Position numbers and translations under genes: made by a program
Assembly: GCA_022448455.1 (NCBI GenBank)
Contig: JAKUUR010000012.1
Span: forward strand, 1-50,345
Length of the DNA: 50,345 nt
Source: Candidatus Thioglobus autotrophicus
GTDB taxonomy: Bacteria; Pseudomonadota; Gammaproteobacteria; PS1; Pseudothioglobaceae
Reading direction: 5' to 3'
The notes under the pieces: model-generated
What the model was told of the DNA's origin: nothing
Databases searched by the model: none
What the model saw: only the letters and a program-made list of their open reading frames with translations
In this document: piece after piece, positions 35,299 to 46,337 of the stretch
How positions within the stretch are numbered: position 1 is the first letter of the stretch
Layout: each line of letters opens with the position of its first letter

Positions 35299-36675
35299 TT
35301 ACAGTTCCTTGTTTTTTTCCGGCAGGATGCCTCCAGGTGTAAACCTCATCACCGTAAGAAGCACTGACCCCATAAGGATATACCTTAAGAAGTGAACTCG
35401 GTCTTCTAAGAACTCCGTTATAATATTCCCTTCCTCAGTGAAATTACCAATCATTTCAACAAACCAGAGACCCATAGGTCCCGACTGAATCCAAAGAAAC
35501 CAAATAATAAAGGCACCAATTACCGATCCCAAATTATTACCAGAGCCGCCCACAATAACCATCACCCATATCAAAAAAGTAAATCGCAAGGGTTGGTAGG
35601 ACGTAGGAATAAATATTCCATTGTAGGTTACCAATAAAGCCCCAGCAACACCAACAATCGCAGAACCGATGACGAATATTTGTAGATGTTGACGGGTAAT
35701 ATCTTTACCCATCGCAGAGGCTGCAACTTCATTATCTCTTATCGCCCTTACCTTTCTACCCCATGGTGAATCAAGCGCAAGATTAGCCAACACAATCATT
35801 ACAACCAAAATCGTAATAAAGAGGCCTGAATAGCAAAGTTTAACAAAGATAACTGAAGATGCTCTGACATATTGACTTAACTGGGCTGTTTGATCCGCTA
35901 ACGGGAGTAACTCCAAGCTTGAGCTGTGGAACCAAGAAACCATATCCTGAAACCAAACAGAATTTTGTAAGTTAACCTCATAAGGCACAGGCCTAGAAAG
36001 ACCGGCGACATTTTTAACGCCACGAACAAACCAGTCTTCATTTTTTATGACGTAGAGAGTAATTTCTGCAATACCTAAGGTCGCAATTGCTAGATAGTCT
36101 GCTCTTAAACCAAGTGTGATTTTTCCAATCGACCAGGCAGCTCCAGCGGCAGCTAAGCCACCCACTATCCAAGAAAACATGACATGCATCCCTAAACCAC
36201 CTAAGTAACCGGTTTTTGCAGGGTTTACCTTTTCTATTAAATCTGCAGCATTAGAAAAATAATAGCGAGTGGCCAGGTAACCAATAATTACAACTAGAGC
36301 GATTAACCATTTGTTATATCCTTTCCTATTAAGTAAGACTCCAGTAACAATCGTTATCGCTCCAAGTAGCAACGCAAAGAGCATCTTAAATCCGCCAACT
36401 TCAATAGCTTCAGCAACAGGTTGTTGCGATATCAGAATTACACTAACCCCACCCAGTGCAGCAAAACCCATAATTCCAACGTTAAAGAGTCCTGCATAAC
36501 CCCACTGGATGTTCACGCCAAGAGCCATAATCGCTGAAATCAGACACAAGTTGAAAATACCAAGAACCAATGCCCATGACTGATTAAAGCCAACAAACAG
36601 AAGTAATAAGGCCATTATAGTGAAACTAATGGTTGTTTTATGTGATTGCCAAATGTTATCAAAATTACTCATCAA
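35299..36675 (-). CDS. livM: Branched-chain amino acid-type ABC permease LivM
   Basis: This 458-residue inner-membrane permease has the LivM start pattern LCLISAIMALGVNIQWGYAGLFNVG. It also has LGLRADYLAIATLGIAEI and the ATPase-contact region VRAIRDNEVAASAMGKDITRQH. It is somewhat longer than E. coli LivM (425) because of extra sequence between the early helices. It overlaps the end of livH by 11 bases. Confidence 0.93.
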   Translation of the reverse strand: MMSNFDNIWQSHKTTISFTIMALLLLFVGFNQSWALVLGIFNLCLISAIMALGVNIQWGYAGLFNVGIMGFAALGGVSVILISQQPVAEAIEVGGFKMLFALLLGAITIVTGVLLNRKGYNKWLIALVVIIGYLATRYYFSNAADLIEKVNPAKTGYLGGLGMHVMFSWIVGGLAAAGAAWSIGKITLGLRADYLAIATLGIAEITLYVIKNEDWFVRGVKNVAGLSRPVPYEVNLQNSVWFQDMVSWFHSSSLELLPLADQTAQLSQYVRASSVIFVKLCYSGLFITILVVMIVLANLALDSPWGRKVRAIRDNEVAASAMGKDITRQHLQIFVIGSAIVGVAGALLVTYNGIFIPTSYQPLRFTFLIWVMVIVGGSGNNLGSVIGAFIIWFLWIQSGPMGLWFVEMIGNFTEEGNIITEFLEDRVHFLRYILMGSVLLTVMRFTPGGILPEKNKEL

Positions 36676-37699
36676 CTAAAACCTTCCCTTTAAAAATACC
36701 TGTCGGCCTAATGAGTAAGACAATGACCAAGATCATAAAGGATATTGCATATTTATATTCAGTACCAATAAGCTGCACCAAAGAGGTAGGATGCATTGAT
36801 AATGGCAACAAATAAATTAAAAACTTCTTATAAGCGTAAGTCAGTAGAACTTCAGAAAATGCGATCAAAAAAGCCCCTGCAATTGCTCCTAATGGTGAGC
36901 CAATACCACCAACAATAACTGAAGCAAATATAGGTAACAACAATAAATGGTACTGTTGCGGGGTGAATCCTTTATCCAAACCATAAAGAGCACCAGCAAT
37001 CGTTGTAAGAGAGGCCACTAATAGCCAAGTCACTGTTACCACCTTATCAGGATCAATACCAGATAGTAGCGCTAACTCCTTATTATCTGAATAGGCACGC
37101 ATCGCTTTACCTGTCTTGGTTTTTTGTAGAAAATAAAAAACAAAAGCAACTAACAATATGGCAATAGTGACAGTAAGGAACTGAGAAGTTTTAAGCGCTA
37201 TACCCTGTTCGAGTCCAGTGAAAGCCTTAAACTCTCTTACACTAAATATAAATCTTTCACCATCTGCAAAAATTTGTGGTCTAGGCCCAAGAATAAACCT
37301 CACTAAACCGCCAGTAACAAACATTACACCAATCGAAGCCATTACTATAGTGATCGATTTTGCTTTTACTCTACGATAAAATTTATAAACCAATCTGTCC
37401 ATTGATAGTAAATAGATTGCAGTTCCTATGATAGCTACGGGAATTACTAATAAAGCTGTCGGAATGCCACTGATTGTCCAACCTTGATTGATCATAAACC
37501 CAGTCAGCAATATAACTATCATTGTGCCAAAAGCCATACTATCACCTTGAGCAAAGTTGGAGAATCGTAAAACTGAATACACTAACGTCACCGCCAATGC
37601 ACCAAGTGCCAGTTGCGAGCCGTAAGACAATGCCGGTAGAATGACAAAGTTTGTCAGTAAAGCGAAGGCGTTAATAATATCAATAGAATCTGACGACAT
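36665..37699 (-). CDS. livH: Branched-chain amino acid-type ABC permease LivH
   Basis: This 344-residue integral membrane protein has the LivH pattern SYGSQLALGALAVTLVYSVL, RFSNFAQGDSMAFG near the N-terminus and KAMRAYSDNKELALLSGIDP in the cytoplasmic coupling loop. It pairs with LivM to form the channel. It begins immediately after the livF stop, and livM begins inside its end. Confidence 0.93.
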   Translation of the reverse strand: MSSDSIDIINAFALLTNFVILPALSYGSQLALGALAVTLVYSVLRFSNFAQGDSMAFGTMIVILLTGFMINQGWTISGIPTALLVIPVAIIGTAIYLLSMDRLVYKFYRRVKAKSITIVMASIGVMFVTGGLVRFILGPRPQIFADGERFIFSVREFKAFTGLEQGIALKTSQFLTVTIAILLVAFVFYFLQKTKTGKAMRAYSDNKELALLSGIDPDKVVTVTWLLVASLTTIAGALYGLDKGFTPQQYHLLLLPIFASVIVGGIGSPLGAIAGAFLIAFSEVLLTYAYKKFLIYLLPLSMHPTSLVQLIGTEYKYAISFMILVIVLLIRPTGIFKGKVLVDE

Positions 37700-38404
37700 T
37701 CAACCTCCTAAAAATTTCTTTCTAACTTCTGGGTCATTAATCAATTCATGTCCAGTCCCTGTATGTTCATTACGACCCGATACTAAAACATAGCCTTTGT
37801 CTGCTATGTTGAGTGCTTGCTGTGCATTTTGTTCAACCATAAGTACTGCCATTCCAGCATCCCTTACATCCAATATATTGGAAAAAATCTCATCCATTAC
37901 AATCGGTGACACGCCAGCAGTTGGCTCATCTAAAAGCATCACAGATGGCTGTGTCATCATAGCCCGACCAAAGGCAACCTGCTGTCTCTGTCCGCCTGAA
38001 AGTTCTTCAGCTAATTGTCTACGTTTTTCATAAAGAATCGGAAAAAGGCTATAGACTTCTTCCATCGTTTTTTTGATGTCATCTGTCCTAAGGAAAGCGC
38101 CCATCTCTAAATTTTCTTCAACAGTCATTGATGGAAACACGTTTTTGTTCTGAGGAACAAAAGCCAAGCCCAGACTAATTCTTTCTTGAGTAGAAAGCAT
38201 TGAAATATCATTTCCATCAAGTGTAACTGAACCTGATGTCGCTTCCAGCATACCTAAAAGCACTCTCATTACGGTAGACTTGCCAGCACCGTTTGGACCT
38301 ACAATCACCGCCAGTTCACCTTTCTCAACTTTAACGGAGCATTCATGCAGTATTGGAACTACGCCATAGGCGGCTACCAAATTAGTTCCTTCTAGATAAG
38401 CCAC
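37700..38404 (-). CDS. livF: Branched-chain amino acid-type ABC ATP-binding protein LivF
   Basis: One of two ATPases of the importer, 234 residues. Walker A is GPNGAGKSTV, the signature motif is LSGGQRQQVAFGRAM, and Walker B is VMLLDEPTAGVSP. The short length and LGLAFVPQNKNVFPSMTVEENL place it in the LivF group rather than LivG. It overlaps livG by one base and abuts livH. Confidence 0.94.
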   Translation of the reverse strand: MAYLEGTNLVAAYGVVPILHECSVKVEKGELAVIVGPNGAGKSTVMRVLLGMLEATSGSVTLDGNDISMLSTQERISLGLAFVPQNKNVFPSMTVEENLEMGAFLRTDDIKKTMEEVYSLFPILYEKRRQLAEELSGGQRQQVAFGRAMMTQPSVMLLDEPTAGVSPIVMDEIFSNILDVRDAGMAVLMVEQNAQQALNIADKGYVLVSGRNEHTGTGHELINDPEVRKKFLGG

Positions 38405-39180
38405 TACGCCGAAACCTCGGTTCTCAAACCTTTGCCTAAATAGGCATCGATTACTGCATCACTGCTCTTAATTTCATCCGGAGAGCCTATGGTCAGAATT
38501 TGACCTTCAGCTAGAACAACGACCGGGTTGCACAACCTGGAAATAAAGTCCATATCATGCTCAATCATACAAAAGGTGTAACCTCTTTCTGAATTGAGTC
38601 GCAAGATGGCATCTCCTATCTGCTTCAATAGTGTTCGATTCACTCCTGCCCCTACCTCGTCTAAAAGTACCACCTTAGCTTCTACCATCATTGTACGAGC
38701 CAACTCGAGCAATTTCTTCTGACCTCCAGAAAGGTTGCCTGCTCTTTCATTTTTTAAATGACTGATATTCAAAAAGTCAATGACCTCCTCTGCTTTTTCT
38801 TGTAGGATTTTTTCTTCTTCTTGGATTTGTTTACGCTTGAGCCAGGTATTCATCAAATGTTCTCCCGATTGATTGGCAGGAACCATCATTAAATTCTCTA
38901 ACACGCTCAAAGTTGGGAATTCATGCGAAATTTGAAATGTCCTGAGTAGTCCCTTGTGAAAGAGTTGATGAGAGGTCAACTCGGTAACATTCTCACCGTC
39001 AAGAATGATTTCCCCTTCTGTTGGTTGGTATAGGCCGGCAATTAAGTTAAACATCGTGGTTTTTCCAGCGCCATTAGGTCCAACCAAACCCGTAATAGAG
39101 CCTCGGTCGATGTGCAAATCAACACCATCAACAGCCTTGATACCACCAAAATGTTTTGATAAATTCTTAACTGTAATCAT
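38404..39180 (-). CDS. livG: Branched-chain amino acid-type ABC ATP-binding protein LivG
   Basis: The second ATPase, 258 residues. Walker A is GPNGAGKTTM, the signature is LSGGQKKLLELARTM, and VVLLDEVGAGVNRTL holds Walker B. The segment RTFQISHEFPTLSVLENLM and the CMIEHDMDFISRLCNPVVVL end region are LivG-like. It is the first gene of livG-livF-livH-livM-livJ, 79 bases after yciI. Confidence 0.94.
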   Translation of the reverse strand: MITVKNLSKHFGGIKAVDGVDLHIDRGSITGLVGPNGAGKTTMFNLIAGLYQPTEGEIILDGENVTELTSHQLFHKGLLRTFQISHEFPTLSVLENLMMVPANQSGEHLMNTWLKRKQIQEEEKILQEKAEEVIDFLNISHLKNERAGNLSGGQKKLLELARTMMVEAKVVLLDEVGAGVNRTLLKQIGDAILRLNSERGYTFCMIEHDMDFISRLCNPVVVLAEGQILTIGSPDEIKSSDAVIDAYLGKGLRTEVSA

Positions 39181-39259
39181 TTATTAATTCCTGGCCCTCA
39201 GTCGTTATAACAAAAAAGTGGCAAATTATCCTTTATTTCTTATGGCTATGCTTCTACAT

Positions 39260-39559
39260 TTAGGGCAAAACTTTCTTAAAAGTTTTAACCACTACGCTTG
39301 AATAGACACCAGCAGAAACATAGGGATCAGCATCGGCCCAATCTCTAGCCTCCTTAAGATCTTCAAACTCTGCAACAACCAATGAGCCCGTAAACCCTGC
39401 CTCACCCGGTTCGTTGTTATCAATAGCTGGATGAGGGCCAGCCAAAATAAGTCGACCTTCATCTTTTAATTTATTCAATCGATCAATATGCTCAGGACGT
39501 GCCTCAATTCTTCTTTCTAGGCTATTTTCTACGTCCTGTGAAATAATTGCGTATAACAT
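39260..39559 (-). CDS. yciI: YciI-family protein
   Basis: This 99-residue ferredoxin-like-fold protein has the conserved arginine/histidine start ([21 protein letters not shown]), the LAGPHPAID motif and the [20 protein letters not shown] end with the conserved aspartates. Family members are related to chlorinated-aromatic dehydrochlorinases, but the function of YciI itself is unclear. It follows dapB by 9 bases and should be co-transcribed with kdsA and dapB. Confidence 0.9.
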   Translation of the reverse strand: MLYAIISQDVENSLERRIEARPEHIDRLNKLKDEGRLILAGPHPAIDNNEPGEAGFTGSLVVAEFEDLKEARDWADADPYVSAGVYSSVVVKTFKKVLP

Positions 39560-39568
39560 TTGAACTCT

Positions 39569-41141
<1,573 letters not shown>

Positions 41142-41209
41142 CCAAGACTTAAATATAAAACCAAATTATATTCGTTTAAAATAACCATTGTTACAAATTC
41201 AATCAAACC

Positions 41210-42010
41210 ATGACCCAAAAGACACCTAACATATTAAAGCGAATCGTTGCCAGAAAGCGTGAAGAAATTGATGAATCAAGAAGTCGTATCCCGATAGAAA
41301 GGATGATTGAGAATACTCAGTTTGCCGACAATACGCGTGGTTTTTATAAAGCATTGGCTACAAAAGTTAACAATCGCCAGAGCGGTGTTATTGCTGAAAT
41401 CAAGAAAGCCTCACCAAGTAAGGGTGTATTGTGTGAGAACTTTGACCCTGTTGAGATAGCAAAAAGTTATGAGAATGGGGGTGCCAGCTGCCTGTCTGTC
41501 TTAACTGATAGAGATTTCTTTCAGGGAGACCCTCAGAATTTAATAAAAGCGCGTGCCGCTGTTTCAATTCCTGTAATACGGAAAGATTTCATCATTCAAC
41601 CCTATCAAGTCTATGAATCAAGAGCGATGGGAGCTGATTGTATTTTACTCATCGTATCCTGTTTGAAAGATGCAGAACTTAAAACGTTGAGTGATCTTGC
41701 AATATCCTTAACAATGGATGTCTTAGTTGAAGTACATGACCTAAGTGAGCTTAAGCGTGCTCTTAGACTTGACTTGCCAATGATCGGCATCAACAACAGA
41801 AATCTTAGTAGTTTTGACGTCGATCTGCAAACCACTCTAGACTTGCTTGAAGAAATTGGTGATGATAAACTTGTGATCACTGAATCAGGCATCACTTCTA
41901 GGGATGATGTGGCATTGATGCATGAACACAATGTCTACGGCTTTTTGGTTGGTGAAGCCTTTATGCGGCAATCTGACCCTGGCAAACAACTTAAGGAGTT
42001 TTTTCAATGA
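41210..42010 (+). CDS. trpC: Indole-3-glycerol phosphate synthase
   Basis: This TIM-barrel enzyme of tryptophan synthesis closes the indole ring with loss of CO2. The active-site strand is VIAEIKKASPSKGVL with the catalytic lysine. IGINNRNLSSFDVD and VITESGITSRDDV complete the binding site. The 266 residues show a stand-alone TrpC, not the TrpC-TrpF fusion found in enteric bacteria. Its stop overlaps the osmC start (ATGA). Confidence 0.96.
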   Translation: MTQKTPNILKRIVARKREEIDESRSRIPIERMIENTQFADNTRGFYKALATKVNNRQSGVIAEIKKASPSKGVLCENFDPVEIAKSYENGGASCLSVLTDRDFFQGDPQNLIKARAAVSIPVIRKDFIIQPYQVYESRAMGADCILLIVSCLKDAELKTLSDLAISLTMDVLVEVHDLSELKRALRLDLPMIGINNRNLSSFDVDLQTTLDLLEEIGDDKLVITESGITSRDDVALMHEHNVYGFLVGEAFMRQSDPGKQLKEFFQ

Positions 42011-42420
42011 ACATTTCTGTTAAATGGATTGATGGGATGTTGATGGTTGGTAAATCTGATAGTGGCCACGCCATCGTGATGGATGGACCTCCTGAGATTG
42101 GTGGGGAAAATTTAGGCGTCAGACCAATGGAGATGCTACTGCTTGGAATGGCTGGATGTACAATGATTGATGTCGTAAGTACACTCGAAAAAATGCGGGA
42201 AAATCTGTCTGATTGCCAAACTAAAGTGAGTGCAGATCGAGGTGATAAATACCCAAAAGTTTTTACAAATATTCACGTCCATTTTATTTTGAGAGGAAAG
42301 AAACTTAACCCATTAAAGGTTGAGAAGGCAATCAAACTTTCAGCTGAAAAGTATTGTTCAGCCTCAATTATACTTGGTAAAACTGCAGTCATAACCCATG
42401 ACTTTGAAATCATAGAATAA
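42007..42420 (+). CDS. OsmC/YhfA-family redox protein
   Basis: This 137-residue protein of the OsmC fold keeps the two conserved cysteines, one in MAGCTMIDVVSTL and one in AEKYCSASIILGK. OsmC proteins are thiol peroxidases, but the shorter YhfA-like branch, which this resembles, has no settled function. It is translationally coupled to trpC. Confidence 0.88.
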   Translation: MNISVKWIDGMLMVGKSDSGHAIVMDGPPEIGGENLGVRPMEMLLLGMAGCTMIDVVSTLEKMRENLSDCQTKVSADRGDKYPKVFTNIHVHFILRGKKLNPLKVEKAIKLSAEKYCSASIILGKTAVITHDFEIIE

Positions 42421-42437
42421 TGTTTGGTTGGATTGGA

Positions 42438-42456
42438 ACGATTACGGAGTAATCGT
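42438..42456. other. Perfect 8-bp hairpin after the osmC-like gene
   Basis: ACGATTAC pairs with GTAATCGT around GGA. No T-run follows, so it is not a standard intrinsic terminator; it may stabilise the transcript end or be a protein site. Confidence 0.4.
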
Positions 42457-42503
42457 CATAATTACTATTGCATCACTCAAATACTCGTCTGAAATATATA
42501 CAG

Positions 42504-42509
42504 TATAAT
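42504..42509 (+). promoter_or_regulatory. -10 element for tRNA-Ser
   Basis: TATAAT lies 11 bases before the mature tRNA 5' end, the spacing expected for a tRNA promoter. No clear -35 is seen. Confidence 0.5.
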
Positions 42510-42520
42510 ATGCACTCTTC

Positions 42521-42612
42521 GGAGAGATGGCCGAGTGGCTGAAGGCGTTCCCCTGCTAAGGGAATATAGGCTTTAACTCCTATCGAGGGTTCGAATCCCT
42601 CTCTCTCCGCCA
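42521..42612 (+). tRNA. tRNA-Ser (anticodon GCU)
   Basis: Acceptor stem GGAGAGA/TCTCTCC, anticodon loop CTGCTAA (anticodon GCT) and a long variable arm of class II type (about 42566-42584) are all present, with an encoded CCA at 42610-42612. It reads AGC/AGU serine codons. Confidence 0.97.
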
Positions 42613-42693
42613 CTCATTTTTTCAATCACTTTACACTACTCTCAGATTAACTTTTAATCTACATTTCAAGTAATTGGTGGTATATTCAATCCT

Positions 42694-43608
42694 ATGCATA
42701 TAAAAAATTTCATAATTCTTCTGGCTCTTTTTTTCTCACAGCTTTTATTTGCTGAGGATTTAAATGACTACAAATATGAAAACTATAAAGCAAGTGCTGT
42801 TGAGGTTAGCTTTAATAGTATTCTTCCGAAAATGCGTGCTGAAATGTATGACGGAAAGGAAATTAGTGGCTTAATGTATAAACCAGATGGAAGTGGTCCT
42901 TTTGAGGCTGTTGTAATGTTGCATGGAGCAGGCGGTATATTTCCTTATCAACTTGACTGGGCAAGACAGCTGCGTGATGAAGGATATGTCGTGCTATTTG
43001 TTGATAGCTACTGTAAAAGAAAATTTTTGTGTGAACACGACAGTCCAGATAATGACCCTAAAAGAAGAGAAGCAGTGAACAGATGGAAAGATATTACTCC
43101 GCCTCAACGAGGTGCAGATGCTTTTGGTGCGTTTGAATATCTGGTTCAGCAGAATTTTGTTAAAAAAGATAAAATTAGTTTAATGGGTTTTTCTTGGGGA
43201 GCCACCGCTGGGTTGATGTCTATTGACCCCAGGATGAAAAAATTATTTTCTCCCACTAAAGGTGGTTTTCACTCATTGATAGCAGTGTATCCCAACAGCA
43301 AGTATTGGACAGAAATGGGGAGAATGTGGAGAAGGATTGCAGATGTCAATATTACAATTCCTACATTAATGCTTGCAGGTGAAAAAGATGAACTTGAATC
43401 GATTGATGTTTACAAAGAATTACAACAATTAGCAGAAAAAAATACGTATCCGTTGACAGTTGTACTATATCCAGATAGTTACCGTAAGTTTGATGAAAAA
43501 AGAGAAAAACATTCCGTAACTGTAAACAACATTACTCTAACTAAAGCCTACAATAAAAAGGCTCACGAAGATTCTATTAAACAGGTATTTTCTTTTTTAA
43601 GTAACTAA
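42694..43608 (+). CDS. Secreted dienelactone hydrolase-family alpha/beta hydrolase
   Basis: A signal peptide (MHIKNFIILLALFFSQLLFA) starts this 304-residue protein. The alpha/beta hydrolase fold is shown by VVMLHGAGGIFPYQLDWA (oxyanion region) and the nucleophile elbow GFSWGA. A later LAGEKDELE carries the likely acid. It resembles dienelactone hydrolase and the broad DLH family of unknown substrates. Its coding sequence seems more A+T-rich than its neighbours, and it lies just after tRNA-Ser, so it may have been acquired. It ends two bases from the convergent upp stop. Confidence 0.85.
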   Translation: MHIKNFIILLALFFSQLLFAEDLNDYKYENYKASAVEVSFNSILPKMRAEMYDGKEISGLMYKPDGSGPFEAVVMLHGAGGIFPYQLDWARQLRDEGYVVLFVDSYCKRKFLCEHDSPDNDPKRREAVNRWKDITPPQRGADAFGAFEYLVQQNFVKKDKISLMGFSWGATAGLMSIDPRMKKLFSPTKGGFHSLIAVYPNSKYWTEMGRMWRRIADVNITIPTLMLAGEKDELESIDVYKELQQLAEKNTYPLTVVLYPDSYRKFDEKREKHSVTVNNITLTKAYNKKAHEDSIKQVFSFLSN

Positions 43609-43609
43609 A

Positions 43610-44239
43610 CTACTTGGTACCAAAAATTTTGTCACCCGCATCACCCAAACCAGGCAGTATATATCCCTTGTCATTTAGTGAGTCATCTATAGCAGCAATA
43701 AAGAGATCAACCTCTGGATGCAATTCAGTAACCCTTTTTAGTCCTTCAGGTGCAGCAACTAAAAATAATCCTATAATTTTTTTGCAACCTTTCCTTTGAA
43801 GTAAATCAATGGTTGCCAGTAAAGTTCCACCAGTTGCAAGCATTGGATCAATAATCAAGGCCGTTCGTTGATCTATATCGGTGATAATTTTGTCAAAGTA
43901 AGCAACCGGATTCAGTGTTTCTTCATCTCTATAGAGTCCCACAACACTGACTTTCGCATTAGGTACAAGTGTTAAAACACCATCCAACATTCCAAGACCT
44001 GCTCGGAGTATGGGCACGATAGTGAGTTTTTTACCAGTCAACATTTTTGCTTTAATAGGCTTACCTTGCCAACCATCAATTTCACAATCCTTTAGAGGTA
44101 GATCTCGAGTTGCTTCATAAGTTAATAGACTTGCTACTTCATTGGCAAGTTCTCGAAACTGCTTAGTGCTTATGCCATCTTTTCTAAGCAAGGCAAGTTT
44201 ATGAGCTAACAATGGGTGTTCAATTGCGTTTAGAGGCAT
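43610..44239 (-). CDS. upp: Uracil phosphoribosyltransferase
   Basis: Upp salvages uracil to UMP with PRPP. The PRPP loop [20 protein letters not shown] and [16 protein letters not shown] are diagnostic, and the end [17 protein letters not shown] matches the family. It has 209 residues, as in E. coli (208). It converges on the secreted hydrolase gene. Confidence 0.97.
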   Translation of the reverse strand: MPLNAIEHPLLAHKLALLRKDGISTKQFRELANEVASLLTYEATRDLPLKDCEIDGWQGKPIKAKMLTGKKLTIVPILRAGLGMLDGVLTLVPNAKVSVVGLYRDEETLNPVAYFDKIITDIDQRTALIIDPMLATGGTLLATIDLLQRKGCKKIIGLFLVAAPEGLKRVTELHPEVDLFIAAIDDSLNDKGYILPGLGDAGDKIFGTK

Positions 44240-44388
44240 GATATATATCCTTTAAATTATTTTCTTTAATAATTAAATAAATTTAAGTTTAACATCTAAC
44301 AGATGAGATTTTGCTACGAGCAGACAAAACAGTCAATTTAACTGAGCTATTCTTTGAAAATTTATGAAATATTTTGAAATTTACTGCG

Positions 44389-44397
44389 TGTTATAAT
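44389..44397 (+). promoter_or_regulatory. Extended -10 promoter before the leader ORF
   Basis: TGTTATAAT fits the extended -10 consensus TGnTATAAT, which needs no strong -35. Transcription should start near 44404, about 13 bases before the leader ORF. Confidence 0.55.
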
Positions 44398-44416
44398 TCG
44401 TGTTTTTTTAATAATT

Positions 44417-44476
44417 ATGAAAATGAAAACCATATCATTAAGTCTTTTTACAAAATTTTATGGTGATATTAAATGA
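44417..44476 (+). CDS. Putative 19-codon leader ORF
   Basis: The frame reads MKMKTISLSLFTKFYGDIK and ends at a TGA whose first two bases are the last two of the next gene's ATG. That arrangement usually gives translational coupling. A second ATG two codons later is equally possible. No Shine-Dalgarno sequence precedes it, so translation is unproven. It has no obvious run of one amino acid, so it is not a classic attenuator. Confidence 0.35.
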   Translation: MKMKTISLSLFTKFYGDIK

Positions 44477-45417
44477 GATTCGGTATTTTGGGTGAGGCCA
44501 AAATAGCTCGCGAATGGCTTGTGCCAGCAATTATCGAGGCTGGGCATGAGGTCACCCATCTTGGACGTAGAAATCCTGGCCAAGAATCTTTGCCAGAGAT
44601 TTATCAAAATGTTATTGAGACAGACTATGAAGGATTGTTGGCAGAACCATCTATCGATGCAATTTACAATCCTCTACCAAACCACCTTCATGTGCCCTAC
44701 TCCATCGCTGCACTCCAGTCAGGCAAACATGTACTTTGTGAAAAACCTGTCGCATTAAATATAGAAGAGTTGACGCAACTAGAAAGAGTAGCCACTAAGA
44801 GTAAATTGTATTTCCAGGAAGCCTTTATGGTCAGATATCATCCACAGTGGCATTGGCTTCAAGAGCTAGATATCGGAAATATTCAGACTGCACATTTCAT
44901 TTTTAGCTACCCCCAACAGCCATCAGGAAACTATCGGAATCGCTCAGAAGATGGTGGTGGACCTCTTTATGATATTGGTTGTTACGCGATTCTGACTGGG
45001 TGTTTACTTTTTAGTGGCATACCTGAAGTTATCTCAGCAATTGCCATAATGAATGACAAGTATGATGTCGAGAAACAAGTTGATGCTGTTCTTAGGTGGC
45101 CTAATGGAGAGGTTCTTAACTTTACTGTTTCGGGTGACGCTGCACTTTGTCAAACCTTAAATGTTTTAGCTAGTAATGGTTGGGCAAAACTTGATGTACC
45201 AGTCAACCCGCCTGATTTAACCCATGCATACTGGTCAAAAGGCGGCCTAGAGAGAGGTGAGAGAATTAGTTTTCCTAGGTGCAACCAGTACAAACTTATG
45301 ATTGATGATTTTGTAGCGCAAGTTAATTCAGGCACTCCTTCAGATTTCTCAATTTCTAAGGTCGTAACTCAAACCATTAATGAAATACAGCGTAAATCAG
45401 GTCTTTTAGGTAAATAA
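44473..45417 (+). CDS. Gfo/Idh/MocA-family NAD(P)-dependent oxidoreductase
   Basis: This 314-residue protein has a Rossmann start (MRFGILGEAKIAREWLVPAI), the family motif CEKPVALN and the catalytic-region motif GGGPLYDIGCYAI. Members oxidise or reduce sugars, inositols and related alcohols with NAD(P). The second residue of the usual GxGxxA pattern is altered (GILGEAKIA), which is common in this branch. The substrate is unknown, and neighbours do not suggest one. Confidence 0.87.
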   Translation: MRFGILGEAKIAREWLVPAIIEAGHEVTHLGRRNPGQESLPEIYQNVIETDYEGLLAEPSIDAIYNPLPNHLHVPYSIAALQSGKHVLCEKPVALNIEELTQLERVATKSKLYFQEAFMVRYHPQWHWLQELDIGNIQTAHFIFSYPQQPSGNYRNRSEDGGGPLYDIGCYAILTGCLLFSGIPEVISAIAIMNDKYDVEKQVDAVLRWPNGEVLNFTVSGDAALCQTLNVLASNGWAKLDVPVNPPDLTHAYWSKGGLERGERISFPRCNQYKLMIDDFVAQVNSGTPSDFSISKVVTQTINEIQRKSGLLGK

Positions 45418-45536
45418 TCTTTTTTAGTTGGTTACAACAAATTACTATTACAATTAAAGTAATTCATTCAAACTTGAAAAGATTACTGTTCGATTAACCT
45501 ACAGTTAATCAAGGCACATGGTATCTTATTACAGCT

Positions 45537-46319
45537 ATGAAAAGAGACACAACATTTACTGTCGCAGGTCGTACCTTTCAATCCAGATTATTGGTTGGTT
45601 CAGGAAAATACAAAGACCTTGAAGAAACAAGATTGGCAACAGAGAACTCTGGTGCTGAAATTATTACCGTTGCAATCAGGCGTACCAACATTGGTCAAAA
45701 TGCTAATGAAGAAAGCCTTCTCGATGTGATTTCGCCTGAAAAATATACAATCCTTCCAAACACTGCTGGCTGTTACAATGCCAAAGATGCTGTCAGAACA
45801 TGTCAATTAGCTAGAGAGTTATTGGATGGCCATAATCTTGTTAAGTTAGAAGTTCTAGGAGATGAAAAAACACTTTACCCTAATATTGTTGAAACAATTG
45901 ATGCTGCCAAGACCCTTATCAAAGAAGGTTTTGATGTAATGGTTTATACTTCAGATGATCCTATCGTTGCAAAAGAGCTTGAAGCTATTGGTTGTTGTGC
46001 GGTGATGCCGCTAGCCTCGCTTATAGGTTCAGGTCAAGGCATCTCTAACCCATACAATATTAAACTCATTAAGGAACAATCCAATGTTCCTGTTCTGGTT
46101 GATGCTGGCATTGGCTGTGCCAGTGATGCCGCCAAAGCCATGGAGCTAGGTTGTGACGGCGTCTTAATGAACTCAGCAATTGCAAATGCCAATAATCCAC
46201 TGTTAATGGCGAGCGCCATGAAACATGCTGTTATAGCTGGACGTGAATCCTATCTTGCAGGTAGAATGATGAAGAAAGCTTATGCTAGCGCATCATCACC
46301 GATGGAAAACCTAATATAG
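45537..46319 (+). CDS. thiG: Thiazole synthase ThiG
   Basis: ThiG builds the thiazole phosphate of thiamine from deoxyxylulose phosphate, dehydroglycine and ThiS thiocarboxylate. Blocks seen are [47 protein letters not shown] (with the Schiff-base lysine) and [15 protein letters not shown]. The 260 residues are normal. thiS, thiF, thiH and thiO are not in the window. It is 18 bases before bioF on the same strand. Confidence 0.95.
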   Translation: MKRDTTFTVAGRTFQSRLLVGSGKYKDLEETRLATENSGAEIITVAIRRTNIGQNANEESLLDVISPEKYTILPNTAGCYNAKDAVRTCQLARELLDGHNLVKLEVLGDEKTLYPNIVETIDAAKTLIKEGFDVMVYTSDDPIVAKELEAIGCCAVMPLASLIGSGQGISNPYNIKLIKEQSNVPVLVDAGIGCASDAAKAMELGCDGVLMNSAIANANNPLLMASAMKHAVIAGRESYLAGRMMKKAYASASSPMENLI

Positions 46320-46337
46320 TTCTATAACAGTAATACC

